Origin: Pyrrhoderma lamaoense
Lineage: Eukaryota > Basidiomycota > Agaricomycetes > Hymenochaetales > Hymenochaetaceae
DNA length: 64,000 bases
Direction of reading: 5' to 3'
Assembly (NCBI GenBank): GCA_002794735.1
Contig: NBAZ01000009.1
Coordinates: forward strand, 1,054,001 to 1,118,000
Under the pieces are notes generated by a model. The model was not told the origin of the DNA, did not search any database, and was given only the letters and a program-made list of their open reading frames with translations. Shown piece after piece: positions 1 through 10,616 of the stretch. The translations under genes and the position numbers were made by a program. Within the stretch, counting starts at the first letter, position 1. Each line of letters starts with the position of its first letter.

Positions 1-1764
1 TCTAGCTTTGGTAAGTACTTTTTTTAAGAATAATTTCCAATTCACTACTAATCATTCTATCAGTTCGTCGCAACACCAAATACCTTTTATTGGGTAATTC
101 CCCATGTTGTTTCCAGTAAATGTAAGACTATATGTGATTACTTTTTAAAAGAGTATACTGATTATCTAGCACTCAGTATATGTTTGTTCTACCCTTGCTA
201 CTCTCAATTCTCGACGACGAGTTCGCGATATCTTTAATAATCCCAACTCTAGCTCTCAATTTTTGCCTGGAACGCGCCCTGTAACACCTTCAACACCAGC
301 TCTGATGGCTCCAATTTCGGTGAAATTCGATTTTGATTCACGGGAAAGCACGGATGGAGGTCACAGCTCTCAATTTTCTCATTCAAACTCCCGAAGCCGC
401 GGTCGAGAAATATTGCATGCTTTCGTGAAGAAGAAAATATCTCCGGTGGAAGAGCGTCCCGATAGCGTTGCAGCTCATGAATTATGTCCTCCCCCTCCTA
501 TTGAGGAAAGTGAACGAGATCGTTCCGGACGCTCTCGTCGGGAACTTCTTAGTCTTATTTTCAACCGAAATTCTATGCCGACACTTGATGTTACCATTCC
601 ATCAGGTCGACTTAGTCCAACGCCGTCATCCGCTTTTGCACCTTCGAGGTTTTCAATAACAGTCACCTCACCTATTCGTGCAAAGCAGGGTACCGAAACT
701 AAGGGAGCTGCTACTCGTGCATCATATCTACTGTCGCCTGTCACACCGTCATCAACATCAACAGATGGTAATACACCCGCTTCAAACTGGGGCCCTTCAT
801 TCTGGAGGCGATCTGCTCAATCGTATCTTTCGGCATCAGCTCAATCTCCTGTTGTTCCGTCTTTGCATTCATCGCGCTTAACAGCTCATACTTTCAATAC
901 TTGTACACAGACGATAGCTTCTCTTCGAAGTGTACTTACTACAAAGTCTCCTCTCCCAGCTCCTATCCCAACATTCGCTCCAGCTTCTTTCCTTCCCTCT
1001 CTCGCTTCAACAGCGCACGGGTCTCGGTTCACTGGGAATACTTCGGCGGCGGCTGGATCTCTACCTCCTGGAGATGCATTCATAAATTTAAGCAGCGTTG
1101 CGGCCAGTCGAGCGAGTACTGATAGTGCTGTGCGCCGCATCGCAGGTATCAATGAACGACCAGACTCTATCGGATCTTCCGTGCAAGTAACCCAATGCTC
1201 TTACGGCAATGCTCCTGCCCGAACTGTTATTGTCAGTAGCCCTGGTGCTCGAGGCTCTGCTGTGACTGTGAATAGCATGCGACCTGTTTTCCAGTATCAA
1301 TCTCTCCCGTTGGTCCCGATGAATACCCTCCTCCTCCTTCAGCCTATGTTCCGTCTCCATCAGCTCCTTTGAATAATTCTCCTACCAAAGCTCAATCACA
1401 CGTTGATTCATACCCCATAACCCAACCTCCGATCCGATCCTGCTCTCCTCAGCCTCCTTCTCAGATTTTTATCCCACCTCCCTACGACCAAAAGACGCGA
1501 AAAAAGTCTACGCTCAAGGGCCCACGTGCACCTCCACCTCATCACTTGCACTCTCCCCCTCCAACCTCATCAGGTACTACATGGACATCTACAACAGCAG
1601 TATCAGGACAATCGGGAACAAGCTCGAATACTGCTGTAACTACAACGGTAATGTTGAAAGTACCGAAGGATCGTAACTCAAAGGGGAGTTCGGGAGGACG
1701 GCGATCTGCCACCGTCATAGGCGGACGTTTATTACTAGCGGAGAAGAGGATGGGAGGCTCTTAG
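1..1764 (+). CDS. DUF6534-type membrane protein, C-terminal part (5' end outside window)
   Basis: The gene enters the window from the left and only its 3' part is seen. Exons I infer: up to 10, 64-121, 177-1235 and 1295-1764, with introns 11-63 (GTAAGT), 122-176 (GTAAGA) and 1236-1294. Exons 2 and 3 join to give a hydrophobic stretch followed by SKLYVCSTLATLNSRRRVRD. This matches the end of the basidiomycete DUF6534 domain, where the last membrane helix is followed by a conserved SKLY..S.LATLN.R motif. The roughly 500-residue tail that follows is Ser/Pro/Thr-rich, without a known fold, and carries a PPPP-rich patch after the last intron. DUF6534 proteins are predicted multi-helix membrane proteins of unknown function. 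The tail is long for the family. The domain call rests on the short conserved end only. Confidence 0.75.
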
Positions 1765-2257
1765 ATACACATTTCCCTGTTAGATGGGTTGTATCTATGA
1801 TCCTTTAACTTATTCGTGAATTATTTTTCCATGGACACTCTAGCATTCCCTTGTCATCCCACCCCCTTGTTCTGAAAGATCATGGTTCACCCAGTTTACG
1901 TGTATGTTCGTGCACCTTACAATCAGTCATTCAGATTATAAGTGTTAGCATCTTCGAATATATGTATATGTACGCCTATTGTACAGAGAGCATTTACAAT
2001 GTAATGTAGTACTCATAGTCATCTGGTAATTCAGTAATAATTATAAGATTTGGTGCTTAAAAATTGGAAGGATATCACATGATTGAAGTAAGAATGATTA
2101 GCCATGGTGATGAAACATAAAAATATAAATAATTGATAATGAGCGCATTGATGGCGCAACCGAAGATGGATTAAATAGGCAATATATGATAAGTATAACG
2201 TATCGCATCATCTCATTTGTATTATAGATCCAGACCCGATACACGTAAAACCTCATT
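1765..2257. other. Intergenic, convergent 3' ends
   Basis: This AT-rich spacer lies between the stop of the DUF6534 gene and the stop of the first ICMT-like gene. The two genes converge, so it should hold both 3' UTRs. I see no ORF with coding character. Confidence 0.6.
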
Positions 2258-3186
2258 TCAAGCAACATAAGGAACAAAACGATAAGGAACGCGTTTGCTA
2301 TACTCCTCCCAAGTTTTACCAAACGTTTCTTGTAATGTTTTATCTTCAAGAGGAGCACGGAGAATGAGATACGTGCAAGCGAACGAGATCCAGCCGATGT
2401 AAAATGCCAATGCTAGTCTAACAGACGTGAGAAATATCATTTGCGGCACTGACAGGCCGGCTGCGGTAGAAATGTGGCTCATGGAAAGGGCGCCACATTG
2501 TGCTGCAAATCCTCCAGGACGGAGAAGAAGAAGTGCAGTACCTCCTCGAACGAGGACTTCACCTGTATATGAAGGGTGTCGAACAATGCCATACGGACCA
2601 TTCGATACAAGCTGATGATTTTCAAGTGTAGTGTGTGTGAAGGAAAAGTGTCTTCCCATAACGCGAAAACATTCTCGGCGGAGGGCGTACCCAGTTAGGA
2701 TGGATACAATGGCGAACCAAAAAAGACGTGAAGGTGGGAGAACTGCAAAAAGCGGGGTTATAACGGGAGGAGGATATGTCTGAATGAAAAGTCTTGAATG
2801 CCGGAAGTTTATCCACTTTGTGGGGAGTAAGATGGGTAGAAGCTTGGTAGAGAAGTATGCTTCTGGACACTGTGAAAGCAAAATCGCAAGAACCTCTATC
2901 GTTATAAGAGTCCAAACGACATACTGAGAACATTATTAGTTTCAAGAAGCAGCTAGATAGATTATATGTTACCCACTTTTGTGCTGGCAACAGCTATCAT
3001 ACCAAGCTGATTCAGGGTTTTCTGCCCATGAAGAGTACCTCGTTCAGGAGTAGTCTCATTTTTCTTCGTCTGTTTGTCTTTGGTATAGAGTAAATGATTA
3101 GAGGATTCCTGAGCTATTCGAGGAGGTGTGCTAGAGATATGATGAGCAGCGGCTGCAGCAGGAAGTAAAATTAATTGTGAGAGCAT
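2258..3186 (-). CDS. Isoprenylcysteine O-methyltransferase-like protein (ICMT family), copy 1
   Basis: Two exons, 3186-2977 and 2923-2258, join in phase 0 across a 53-nt intron (GTGGGT...CAG) and give about 292 residues. The C-terminal half has the ICMT signature: GRHFSFTHTTLENHQLV, then GPYGIVRHPSYTGE (the S-adenosylmethionine and substrate motif), and ends with the family's EEYSKRVPYRFVPYVA. Several hydrophobic segments fit a multi-span ER membrane enzyme. Members methylate the C-terminal prenylcysteine of CaaX proteins such as fungal a-factor-like pheromones, Ras and Rho. The start was chosen as the first Met of an exon that begins with a hydrophobic leader. It is one of two adjacent paralogs with the same intron position. 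Fungi often carry several ICMT-like genes of unknown substrate, so the exact substrate is open. Confidence 0.85.
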
Positions 3187-3793
3187 GTTGGAGAGTGTTA
3201 GTAAGTATCACCTTCTCCCAGAGAAACTTTTATACTGGCGCTGCATCATTCGATCTAGTATATAAACATCATTTCTTCCACTAAACCTGATTTTAAAAAA
3301 GACTCTGTCATATCAAATTTGAGTCACGTCCAGTCTCTATAGACGTGTGCGTGAGATTAAACGAGACATCGCTTTAAGGTGAAGCAGCGGCTTCAGCGCA
3401 GCTTCTCCCTAGTATCACGGAATGACTGAGTGACAATCATGATCAGTGTTTCGCCATGTCTAGGGACCAGTAATGAAGAGAAGAGAGAACTTCTTAACCA
3501 GAGTACTCCTGAGAAAGAGGCTGTGAGGTTGCTAATACTTTTCCCTCCCTAAATGCACCTAGTTCAGCATCAGATAGATCCAGTTGAAGATCGCCAGACC
3601 CGTGGTGGTCGGAATCTAGTAATTATGCTATGTTTGCATTTTGTCTGGATAAATACTTGAATTTCCTGTGCTCTCGGATTTTACTATAGTGACAATGTAA
3701 AAAGGAATCTTCTCCATCAAAAGGACAATAATAACTTTATCAGTTCTCACACTTACTTAAGAATTACATCACGCACATACTATGATACTTGAG
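3187..3793. other. Spacer between the tandem ICMT-like genes
   Basis: Noncoding AT-rich sequence. It should contain the promoter of copy 1 and the 3' UTR of copy 2. No conserved ORF or RNA gene is visible. Confidence 0.6.
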
Positions 3794-4670
3794 TTAAATT
3801 ATGTAAGGTATAAACATCCATGGCACTTTGACGCTGTAAGTTAACCAGTCTTCTCCGAACTTTTTGTACAGTGTTTCGTCCTCTCTCCGAGCTCGTACAC
3901 AAAATAGTGCATACTGCTCTAGGATAGAATGGGCCAAATATATGCTAACAAGAATTTTTGATCCATTCAAGAGTATTTCGGAAGATGTCTCGAATGGTAT
4001 CGACAGTATATGATAAACTGGCCAGGGCACTGCCCCGATCGCTCGAGCCCAGCTACCCGGGGACAGGATCAGGCAGATTCCTCCAAGCCGAATCAAAGCT
4101 ATTCCAACATACCCAGGATGGCGGACGATTCCATACGGCCCGGTCGTTACAAGTATATGCTTGTCTAACGTAGTGTGGGTGAAAGTGAAATGGCGACCTA
4201 AAGCAGCAAAACATGCTTTTCTGATAGACCAGCCTATTATGATTAATAACGACGCAATGTAGAAGGAAAACTGGCTATCGGATTTAAGATATAAACTAGT
4301 GGTCGAGAGGAGCCTTGGAAGCAGAAAGTTGGACGCTTTCGATTCTGGAAACATCTGTAGTAGACGACAGACACCCTCTAGTATGGTTAAAGTCCAGAGA
4401 GAATACTGCATATGCGTTTTAGCTCAAACCTAAGATTAGACTAACTTTGTTATGACATACCTTTGATATCTCTAAAAGAAGTAAAAAAGGACGAACAGCG
4501 GAGGGATGTAGATCGTGCTGTGTGACATTCTGGGCTATCGGCCCCTTACCTCCCTTCTCTGACTCTTCCTTGCGTGCTTCATGCGGGACTGTAGTAGCAA
4601 AATGGTGTACTGTTCCCGTAACAATCAGAAAGATGATTCGCAAAGCATTTGACAACGGCTGCTCAACCAT
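3794..4670 (-). CDS. Isoprenylcysteine O-methyltransferase-like protein (ICMT family), copy 2
   Basis: Two exons, 4670-4461 and 4405-3794, are joined over a 55-nt intron (GTATGT...CAG), giving 273 residues. Exon 1 is exactly 210 nt, the same length as exon 1 of copy 1, and the intron falls at the same codon. In both copies exon 2 begins Tyr-x-x-Trp-Thr-Leu. The ICMT motif is intact: GRHFTFTHTTLDKHILV, GPYGIVRHPGYVG, and a terminal WLTYSVKVPWMFIPYII. It is predicted to be an integral membrane SAM-dependent methyltransferase acting on prenylated cysteine. The middle and N-terminal parts differ clearly from copy 1, so the duplication is not recent. Substrate unknown. Confidence 0.85.
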
Positions 4671-5237
4671 GACAGCAAGAACTCATGGGTGGTGAAACAG
4701 TGATTTGAAGGATGTGTCAGAGCCGCCACGCAAATCGCGTAAAATATAACATCACAGAGGCCACTCAAAAATAACTTGCACTTAAGCTATGATGCGCCCT
4801 TTGTGTATTGAAATCGGGAAAAATGGGGAAATATAGGAACAATCAAACCTAGGTTTTGATTTCACCATAGTCCAAGCACTCGCGTGACGGTTCAAATATA
4901 TTGTGATGTGGCATATGAGCAATATGTTCTGAAATACTTTCTAAAAGCGATACTTGTCGCCCTGCCTGTCAAGATCTTATTCATAGAATTATGATTTAAA
5001 AAAAATGCATATCAAAGTCGTAGCTAACTTAGATTCCTTTCCTGATATTTTATACGTCACATTCATTTCTTTCGATAATCGATGATAATTGATATACATC
5101 AGTGGCCCACAAACCTTGGAATAATTTATCAGGGTAGTGTTTCAGATAAACTGATCTCTAATCGATACATTGTATATGTAATTAGGAATCCAAGTACAAA
5201 TTGTGAGTGCACGCCGTAAGTCCTAGGACAATGGCTC
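4671..5237. other. Intergenic spacer
   Basis: AT-rich noncoding stretch between the start of ICMT copy 2 and the stop of the cyclo-ligase gene. It should include the promoter of ICMT copy 2. Nothing else is recognised. Confidence 0.55.
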
Positions 5238-6153
5238 TTAAATGATTCCATCCGCGGAAATGATATGGTCCATCCTTCTGTCATGTTCATCCATAGGAAT
5301 TGTGCCTTTTGGTACAATTTGCTCCCTTAATGAAAGAGCAACTAAGTTACTATTAATGAAATGTATATTTACTAATAATTTATAACACTGACCTAGTTTC
5401 GGTTGCTGTTTGTACTTTGAATATGCATTGATGAAAAAATCATAGTAACCCTTGCCATGGCCCAAACGGGACAAATCGTTATCAAATGCGACACCTGCGG
5501 TAGTTTGATGATTTTTATATAATCTTATAATAATAATACTCGACTAACCTGGTACAAGAATCAGATCGAGGATGTCCGCATCATTGTCGAAGACTGAGCT
5601 CGTCAACATCATTGAATTCTATTTCCACAGCACACAGTATATAAATGAAAGCATACTAGATTCCCTTCTGCGACCTTGCCATTCTGGTGTTGGTTCTTTT
5701 ATGCCCCATAACCCGCTCGGTAGTGACTCGAGGTCTTCAACATTGTATATTCGTAGGAGATCCATTCGCTTTCTTCACGATCTGCAATCTTCGGAACATA
5801 TAGTGTCTTCCCTTCATTCAAATTTCTTACTTACGTTGACTATAATGAGCAGTTGACTCACCTCTGCGTAGAACTTCGCGAGCAATGCTGTTCGTGTTTA
5901 TCTCTCCTTTCATGCTTAGGTAACAGCTGACCGTTTGGCTACGCTGAAATATCGGAGAAGACACAACATGATTAAACACAGATTCAGCTGTATGCGAGTT
6001 ATTTGGGAGGGGATATGAATGAGTTTGCACTTCGTGCGGGAATCAGAATAAAATAGATTTACATTGCTCCTGCACATTCGCATCAGTAAGAGCGCGAACT
6101 GTACTTGCTATCGCCCGTCGGATATTTCCTTTTGATGACTGTATGACAGTCAT
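5238..6153 (-). CDS. 5-formyltetrahydrofolate cyclo-ligase (methenyl-THF synthetase), with one frame break
   Basis: The enzyme converts 5-formyl-THF plus ATP to 5,10-methenyl-THF and so returns stored folate to the one-carbon pool. Six exons fit: 6153-6063, 5987-5862, 5811-5657, 5593-5549, 5494-5393 and 5341-5238, with introns of 50-75 nt. Family motifs in order are VSCYLSM, GKTLYVPKI, ESLPSGLWGIKEP, DLILVPGVAFD, SRLGHGKGYYDFF (the nucleotide-binding loop) and REQIVPKGTIPMDEHDRRMD. The last intron is 51 nt, divisible by three and free of stops, so it could be misread as exon. Exon 3 changes frame at about 5770-5772: the codons before and after both match the family but are one base out of register, at an AAA run on the coding strand. 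I read this as a missing base in the sequence rather than a dead gene. Confidence 0.87.
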
Positions 6154-8222
6154 CGTCGAGGGATTACAGACTACCCTGAAATTGGTTCCTATCAACTCTA
6201 ACTAACAAGTCAGCCTGTGTTCGACTCAGCTGACTCGATCGTAAATCACGTCTGTGTTTTAAAAATTATTTACGTCAGCAATAGTTTATAGTGGACTTCC
6301 AAATTTGGATAACTGATAGTAGGATTTGTAGTTTTGGTGCTTTTCACTATATGAATACAGCATGGCGAGGGACCCCTATCTGTTTATTCAATAAGGTGAA
6401 AGGAAGTCGTATATAAAGAGCCTTTCTCAAGCTCATATATACATGTTTCCTTAGAACTCAAGAACACTGAAACGTCTTAGATTCTGCTCAAGCGATATAG
6501 ATCATATAACTTCATTAAGCGTATACAAAATGAAGCATTAGGTCAATTTTATCATTCTAATGTTGGTTCACTTCGAAATACACGTAGCTAGAGTTTAATT
6601 GAAGAAAATATTCCTGATATATCCAAGTTAAGGAAACCCAATCTGGTGGTAAGGCCCGTTCAGCGGAGCTCAAATATATAGAACGTTCATGATTCAAGCT
6701 TCTGTTATTTGGAGTTTATATAGAAAAGATAACGAAAGTTTAAAATAACAGGAGAAAAAGAAGGTATATGTCGTAACAGAAGCTCTAAGATACTCGGTTT
6801 GTATCGGTTCTCAATTGATTAGCCCTAAATTAAAATTGGCACTCCGCTCATGCCAACACGTATGATGATATACAAGTAGTTTACAATTACTTTATCTGAT
6901 TGTATCCTTTGTTTTTGTATAGGCTGCACGAGGCATTTGTGGAATGAGTAAAGACACGGAAGATGAAGAAATAGGAGATTCCGCTGCTTCAAGTTCAATT
7001 TGAAGTTAAAAATAAATACTAACGCCGTCTAGTACATTGTTCGATCGATTTCCAGTAGCATTAGTCTAGGAGCATAATCAGAGAATGTTAACATTATTTA
7101 TAGTGCGAACTTTGATCGAATACTTGAAGCCACCTCATGATGACCAGACACCTGATTCATGCTATACTGTTGCATCGGTGATTGCGGGTACCGTTGATGG
7201 AATGCATCATTGTATTAATTGAGGTTTGTCAAATTATAGGTGATTTGATGGACGAAGGTAATGATATCTGTTAGATCATGCGGCCAATGTTATTCCCAAT
7301 GATATGTAACTGGAAGTCTCGTGAGCCATAGAAATCGATGGTGCTCCCAGGAACGTGGACCGTATCACGGAAATCTCAGCGTCCCATGTCATACATAGCC
7401 GGTTCTTTTTTTTACCATACGGCATTGTAAATCCCATAAGGGAGTTATGCTCATAGGGAAGTATCATTAATTCTTCTAGCGCAGTTCTTTAGAGTCTCGG
7501 TCTCGACGGTTCTTTGACGAAGTATATTCATGAAACACAAAGGGTAGTCTTATCTCCAAGTCCGCATCCGCTTTTGCCACACTTGGGAATAAACCATGTC
7601 TTTAACTTCCGCATGTTACTCTTGTAGTTTTGAGTTGGAAAAATTAGTCATGACAAAAAGCAAGATCAGGATGAGAGCGGAAAGGTTAGGTTAAACTCTT
7701 AAGAGATTTTATCCGAGGAATATCAAATCACTTCTTATAGTGCCATCGTGTGAATGAGGATGTGACCAATAGTCATAACATGCATTAGAATCTGTTATCA
7801 CATGTGGCTACCAAATCCGGATATGTTGCGATTTAGCCTAGCTCAGAAGCAAGGGAATCTCTGGATATCTATTAAGCTCAGTTAATAAACAAACAACGTC
7901 CGCTTATCACTAAGCACTTCTGTGCCTGTATCATACCACCGTGGTTGTGTGGGACTTGCGTTTCTGCCCAATTATTATGCTAATCACATCGATCTTACAA
8001 GTTCTAGTAATTACAGTTAACGAATATCCATATCTTCGTCTCGAGTTCTGTCAGAATATTGTACAATATAGATGTGACACAACGGATTAGCGGTACAAAC
8101 TACAGCAAGCAGCAACAGCAGAAAAATCAGTGAAATAAATACAAATCAACGAACGCCAGAATCTAAAATGTTAGGTCGATATTCTCGTTTTCTAAGAGAA
8201 ATATGTTAATCTTAATAAAAAA
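6154..8222. other. Intergenic, about 2 kb, no gene recognised
   Basis: AT-rich DNA between the cyclo-ligase start and the primase stop. The only longer open frames (for example 7276-7467, minus strand) have no coding signature or splice partners. It presumably holds the cyclo-ligase promoter and primase 3' UTR. Confidence 0.5.
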
Positions 8223-9661
8223 TCATATAGCTGCTAATAGCTCACTTTCTTCTCGTTTAATTCGTCGCATCTCTTCCATAATACCTCTTACATGAGTATT
8301 TAGCATATCAACATATGGCTTTAGCGATGTGCGCTCCCAGTCTATGCAATGTTAGCTGAAGACATGGTCAAACATAATCAAAACATTTACCAGAGTGATG
8401 TCGAGCTCCTTCATCATCATCAACGTTTTCTGCTCCATGTTCATCCAGTTCCCGAAGTAATTGACCAACAGTAGGTACACTCTCAGGGTCAAATGCATCC
8501 ACTTGAGCAGGATTTACAGGGACACAAACACGTCCTGTTGCAGGATGCACACAAAAGGGAGCTTTGAGTAAGTGGTTCCTGTGTTTTGATACCTCTGCAT
8601 CGAGCCGAGGGTAGGTGTACTGAAGAATTATATCCTCTATTGACTGGTGCAATGGCTTTTCATTTTTTTGATGTACCTTAGTCAGTGACTTGAACTCTTT
8701 GTAAGGCAAAGATGAAGCTAACAGTATTTCCCCATTCTTTTCCATTCTCTTTGGAGTTTCTAGCCACCTTGATAATGTCCTTCCACTTCTCAGTAGAGCT
8801 CTTGCAGGATTTATTCCAATTATCCCTTAATTTGGGTTCCTGCTCCTTTCCAATGAGATCCAAAAGCACGTCAACCTGTTTTGAGCCATCCTTAAAACAG
8901 TCCTGATTCTCGAGTACAAGACTCGGAAAATCAGCACGAGCAATATTTAGGGCAGAGCTTTATTATTCGGTAAAAGTCTCTTAGATAAGTCATTCTAATA
9001 TTAATCTTGAAGCTTACTTCAATGAAGGGTGTAGGACGGGGTTCCTCTTGAGATTTACTTTCTTCACCATATCCGTCCCTCCTTTAATAACTTCGAGCCA
9101 TCCCATTACTGACTTGCGTTGTTCATCTGTGAGTAGCATCGCTTCAGGATCTGATATCCAGCAATGAATCCCACGACGACCTGAGTAAACCCAAAGTAAG
9201 TGTCGGAAGCCAAATTGTTCCCTGAGTGCATTGTCAAGAATCTTAACGGCGACAGCAATAAAGCCCCAGCAGCGCTTGCAGATACCCTTCCCGGAGCAGC
9301 ACATCCGTATCTCATCGTAGTCTGTCATATCGATATCGAAAACAAGCTCACGCTGCAGGGGCTGCAGTACACCAGGTCGCAGAGTCTTTTTGTCACGAGG
9401 ACGTGCATTGTAAACGGCACCGATTTCGAAACGGCTTGGATTAAGCCGTACAACTTGTTTCTTAAGCTCCTCTGCATTAGCAAAAGAATTGTATCGGATG
9501 TAGACATCTCCCATAAGTGTGAATGCAAATTCTCGATGGGTAAATAATCGTGATGGAGTGTGGTGTTGATTAAGCCAGGAAAAAATTGACTTGAAGGGAT
9601 AGAGTCGCTTATAAAAGGCAACCATTACGGCTGGGTCTGAGGCATCACCATCTACTTGCAT
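8223..9661 (-). CDS. PRI1: DNA primase small (catalytic) subunit
   Basis: This is the catalytic subunit of the polymerase alpha-primase complex and makes RNA primers in the nucleus. Exons are 9661-9018, 8957 to about 8768, about 8688 or 8676 to 8391, and 8341-8223. Only the second intron is uncertain: a GTGGCT donor at 8767 with an acceptor at 8689 or 8677. Motifs seen: LVFDIDMTDYD with the two catalytic aspartates, CCSGKGICKRCWGF (zinc site), YSGRRGIHCWISD, then ILQYTYPRLDAEVSKHRNHLLKAPF in two parts and HPATGRVCVPV. The last exon gives the usual WERTSLKPYV tail. The start ATG at 9661 was preferred over upstream in-frame codons because the protein then begins in the usual place, a few residues before the FYKRLYPF motif. 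It diverges from PIG-P across 211 bp that carry CGCGTC repeats. Confidence 0.93.
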
Positions 9662-9727
9662 GATGACTTGAGTTTTGTTTCTGATACGTAGATAATGATA
9701 CAATTGGGTTTGAAGCAGTAATGATGG

Positions 9728-9777
9728 CGCGTCTGTGTGCGTGACAGTATCGCGTCTGTCACAGTTATTGTCACAGT
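9728..9777. promoter_or_regulatory. Repeat cluster in the PRI1/PIG-P divergent promoter (MCB-like half sites)
   Basis: Two copies of GCGTCTGT (9729-9736 and 9752-9759), each including CGCGTC, are followed by two copies of TGTCACAGT (9757-9765 and 9769-9777). They sit 67 to 116 bp upstream of the PRI1 start codon and about 100-145 bp upstream of the PIG-P start. CGCGTC is the core of the MluI cell-cycle box (ACGCGT) bound by MBF in other fungi, where primase genes are S-phase genes. Binding here is inferred, not shown. Confidence 0.5.
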
Positions 9778-9872
9778 AATAGAGATAAACTTTTCCAGGT
9801 CTTCAATCATCCTACAAGAAGTCTACTAGAAGCTTATCGTGTATCAACAATTTATAATGTACTAAAGCCAAT

Positions 9873-10616
9873 ATGCACAATCAAGGCAACTCACAAACTG
9901 AAGAGCCGACTTCACCGCGGTCGCCGCTCGCACCTTATCCTTACGCTGAGGAAAGAAAAAGTCGCTCTCCAGAATTCTATGGTTTTGTTGCATGGTCTTC
10001 AACTTATGCCCTTTTCATTCTGTATGTTCTTTGGGCTCTCCTCCCGGACAACTGGATAATTTACCTAGGAATCGATTGGTATCCAAACCGGTGAGCTACA
10101 ACGCATAGACTAATGATACTTGAATAACTAACTAATAAGAATTGGGGTTTGGGCCCTAAACAGGGAATGGGCAATTCTCTTACCGGCGTATTCGGTTGTT
10201 ATAATTCTCCTTACTTATTTCTCTTACTGGGCTCTTGCGCTATACAATACACCTTCTTTGAATGAATTATGTACTATCACGGGTTCGTCCATAAGCTATT
10301 ACTCTTCTTTTTGTGTTCCACTTCATTTCGTGTCTTTTTGTCCGGTCTGTCTGCGCTATGCTACTAACACGCACTCGCCCCACAACGCTTAGATACACAC
10401 GCTCATATTCCATCAACCAGTTCAATGCTCACCACAAATCCGTACCTCACCGCCGCGGTCCCGGATGCCATTCCAGCGCCGTCTGATATACAAATTGGGT
10501 TGGTGAACCGTATTCTTTATGCCGGACCCCCGGCTTTGAAGTCTAAGCGTGAACAAGACACCGCTTCTCATGCAGATCCGTCCAAGAAGCAAAGTGAAGT
10601 GAAAAAGAATGAATGA
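9873..10616 (+). CDS. PIG-P, subunit of GPI-N-acetylglucosaminyltransferase
   Basis: PIG-P (yeast Gpi19) is a small ER-membrane subunit of the complex that transfers GlcNAc to phosphatidylinositol, the first step of GPI-anchor synthesis. Three exons: 9873-10090, 10164-10282 and 10393-10616 (introns 73 and 110 nt), about 186 residues. After a short Ser/Pro-rich N-terminus comes SPEFYGFVAWSSTYALF with the first membrane helix, then a second helix (LLPAYSVVIILLTYFSYWAL) with YNTPSLNELCTI directly after it. The conserved tail ITDTHAHIP and IGLVNRILY follow. The two-helix hairpin with both termini on one side is the family layout. The last exon ends in a Lys-rich tail. The exon joins keep frame and match the family at both junctions. 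Confidence 0.92.

Noticed and set aside
6030..6062. 33-nt intron in the cyclo-ligase gene
   Set aside because: Too short; the 75-nt alternative ending at 5988 keeps phase and fits the family better.
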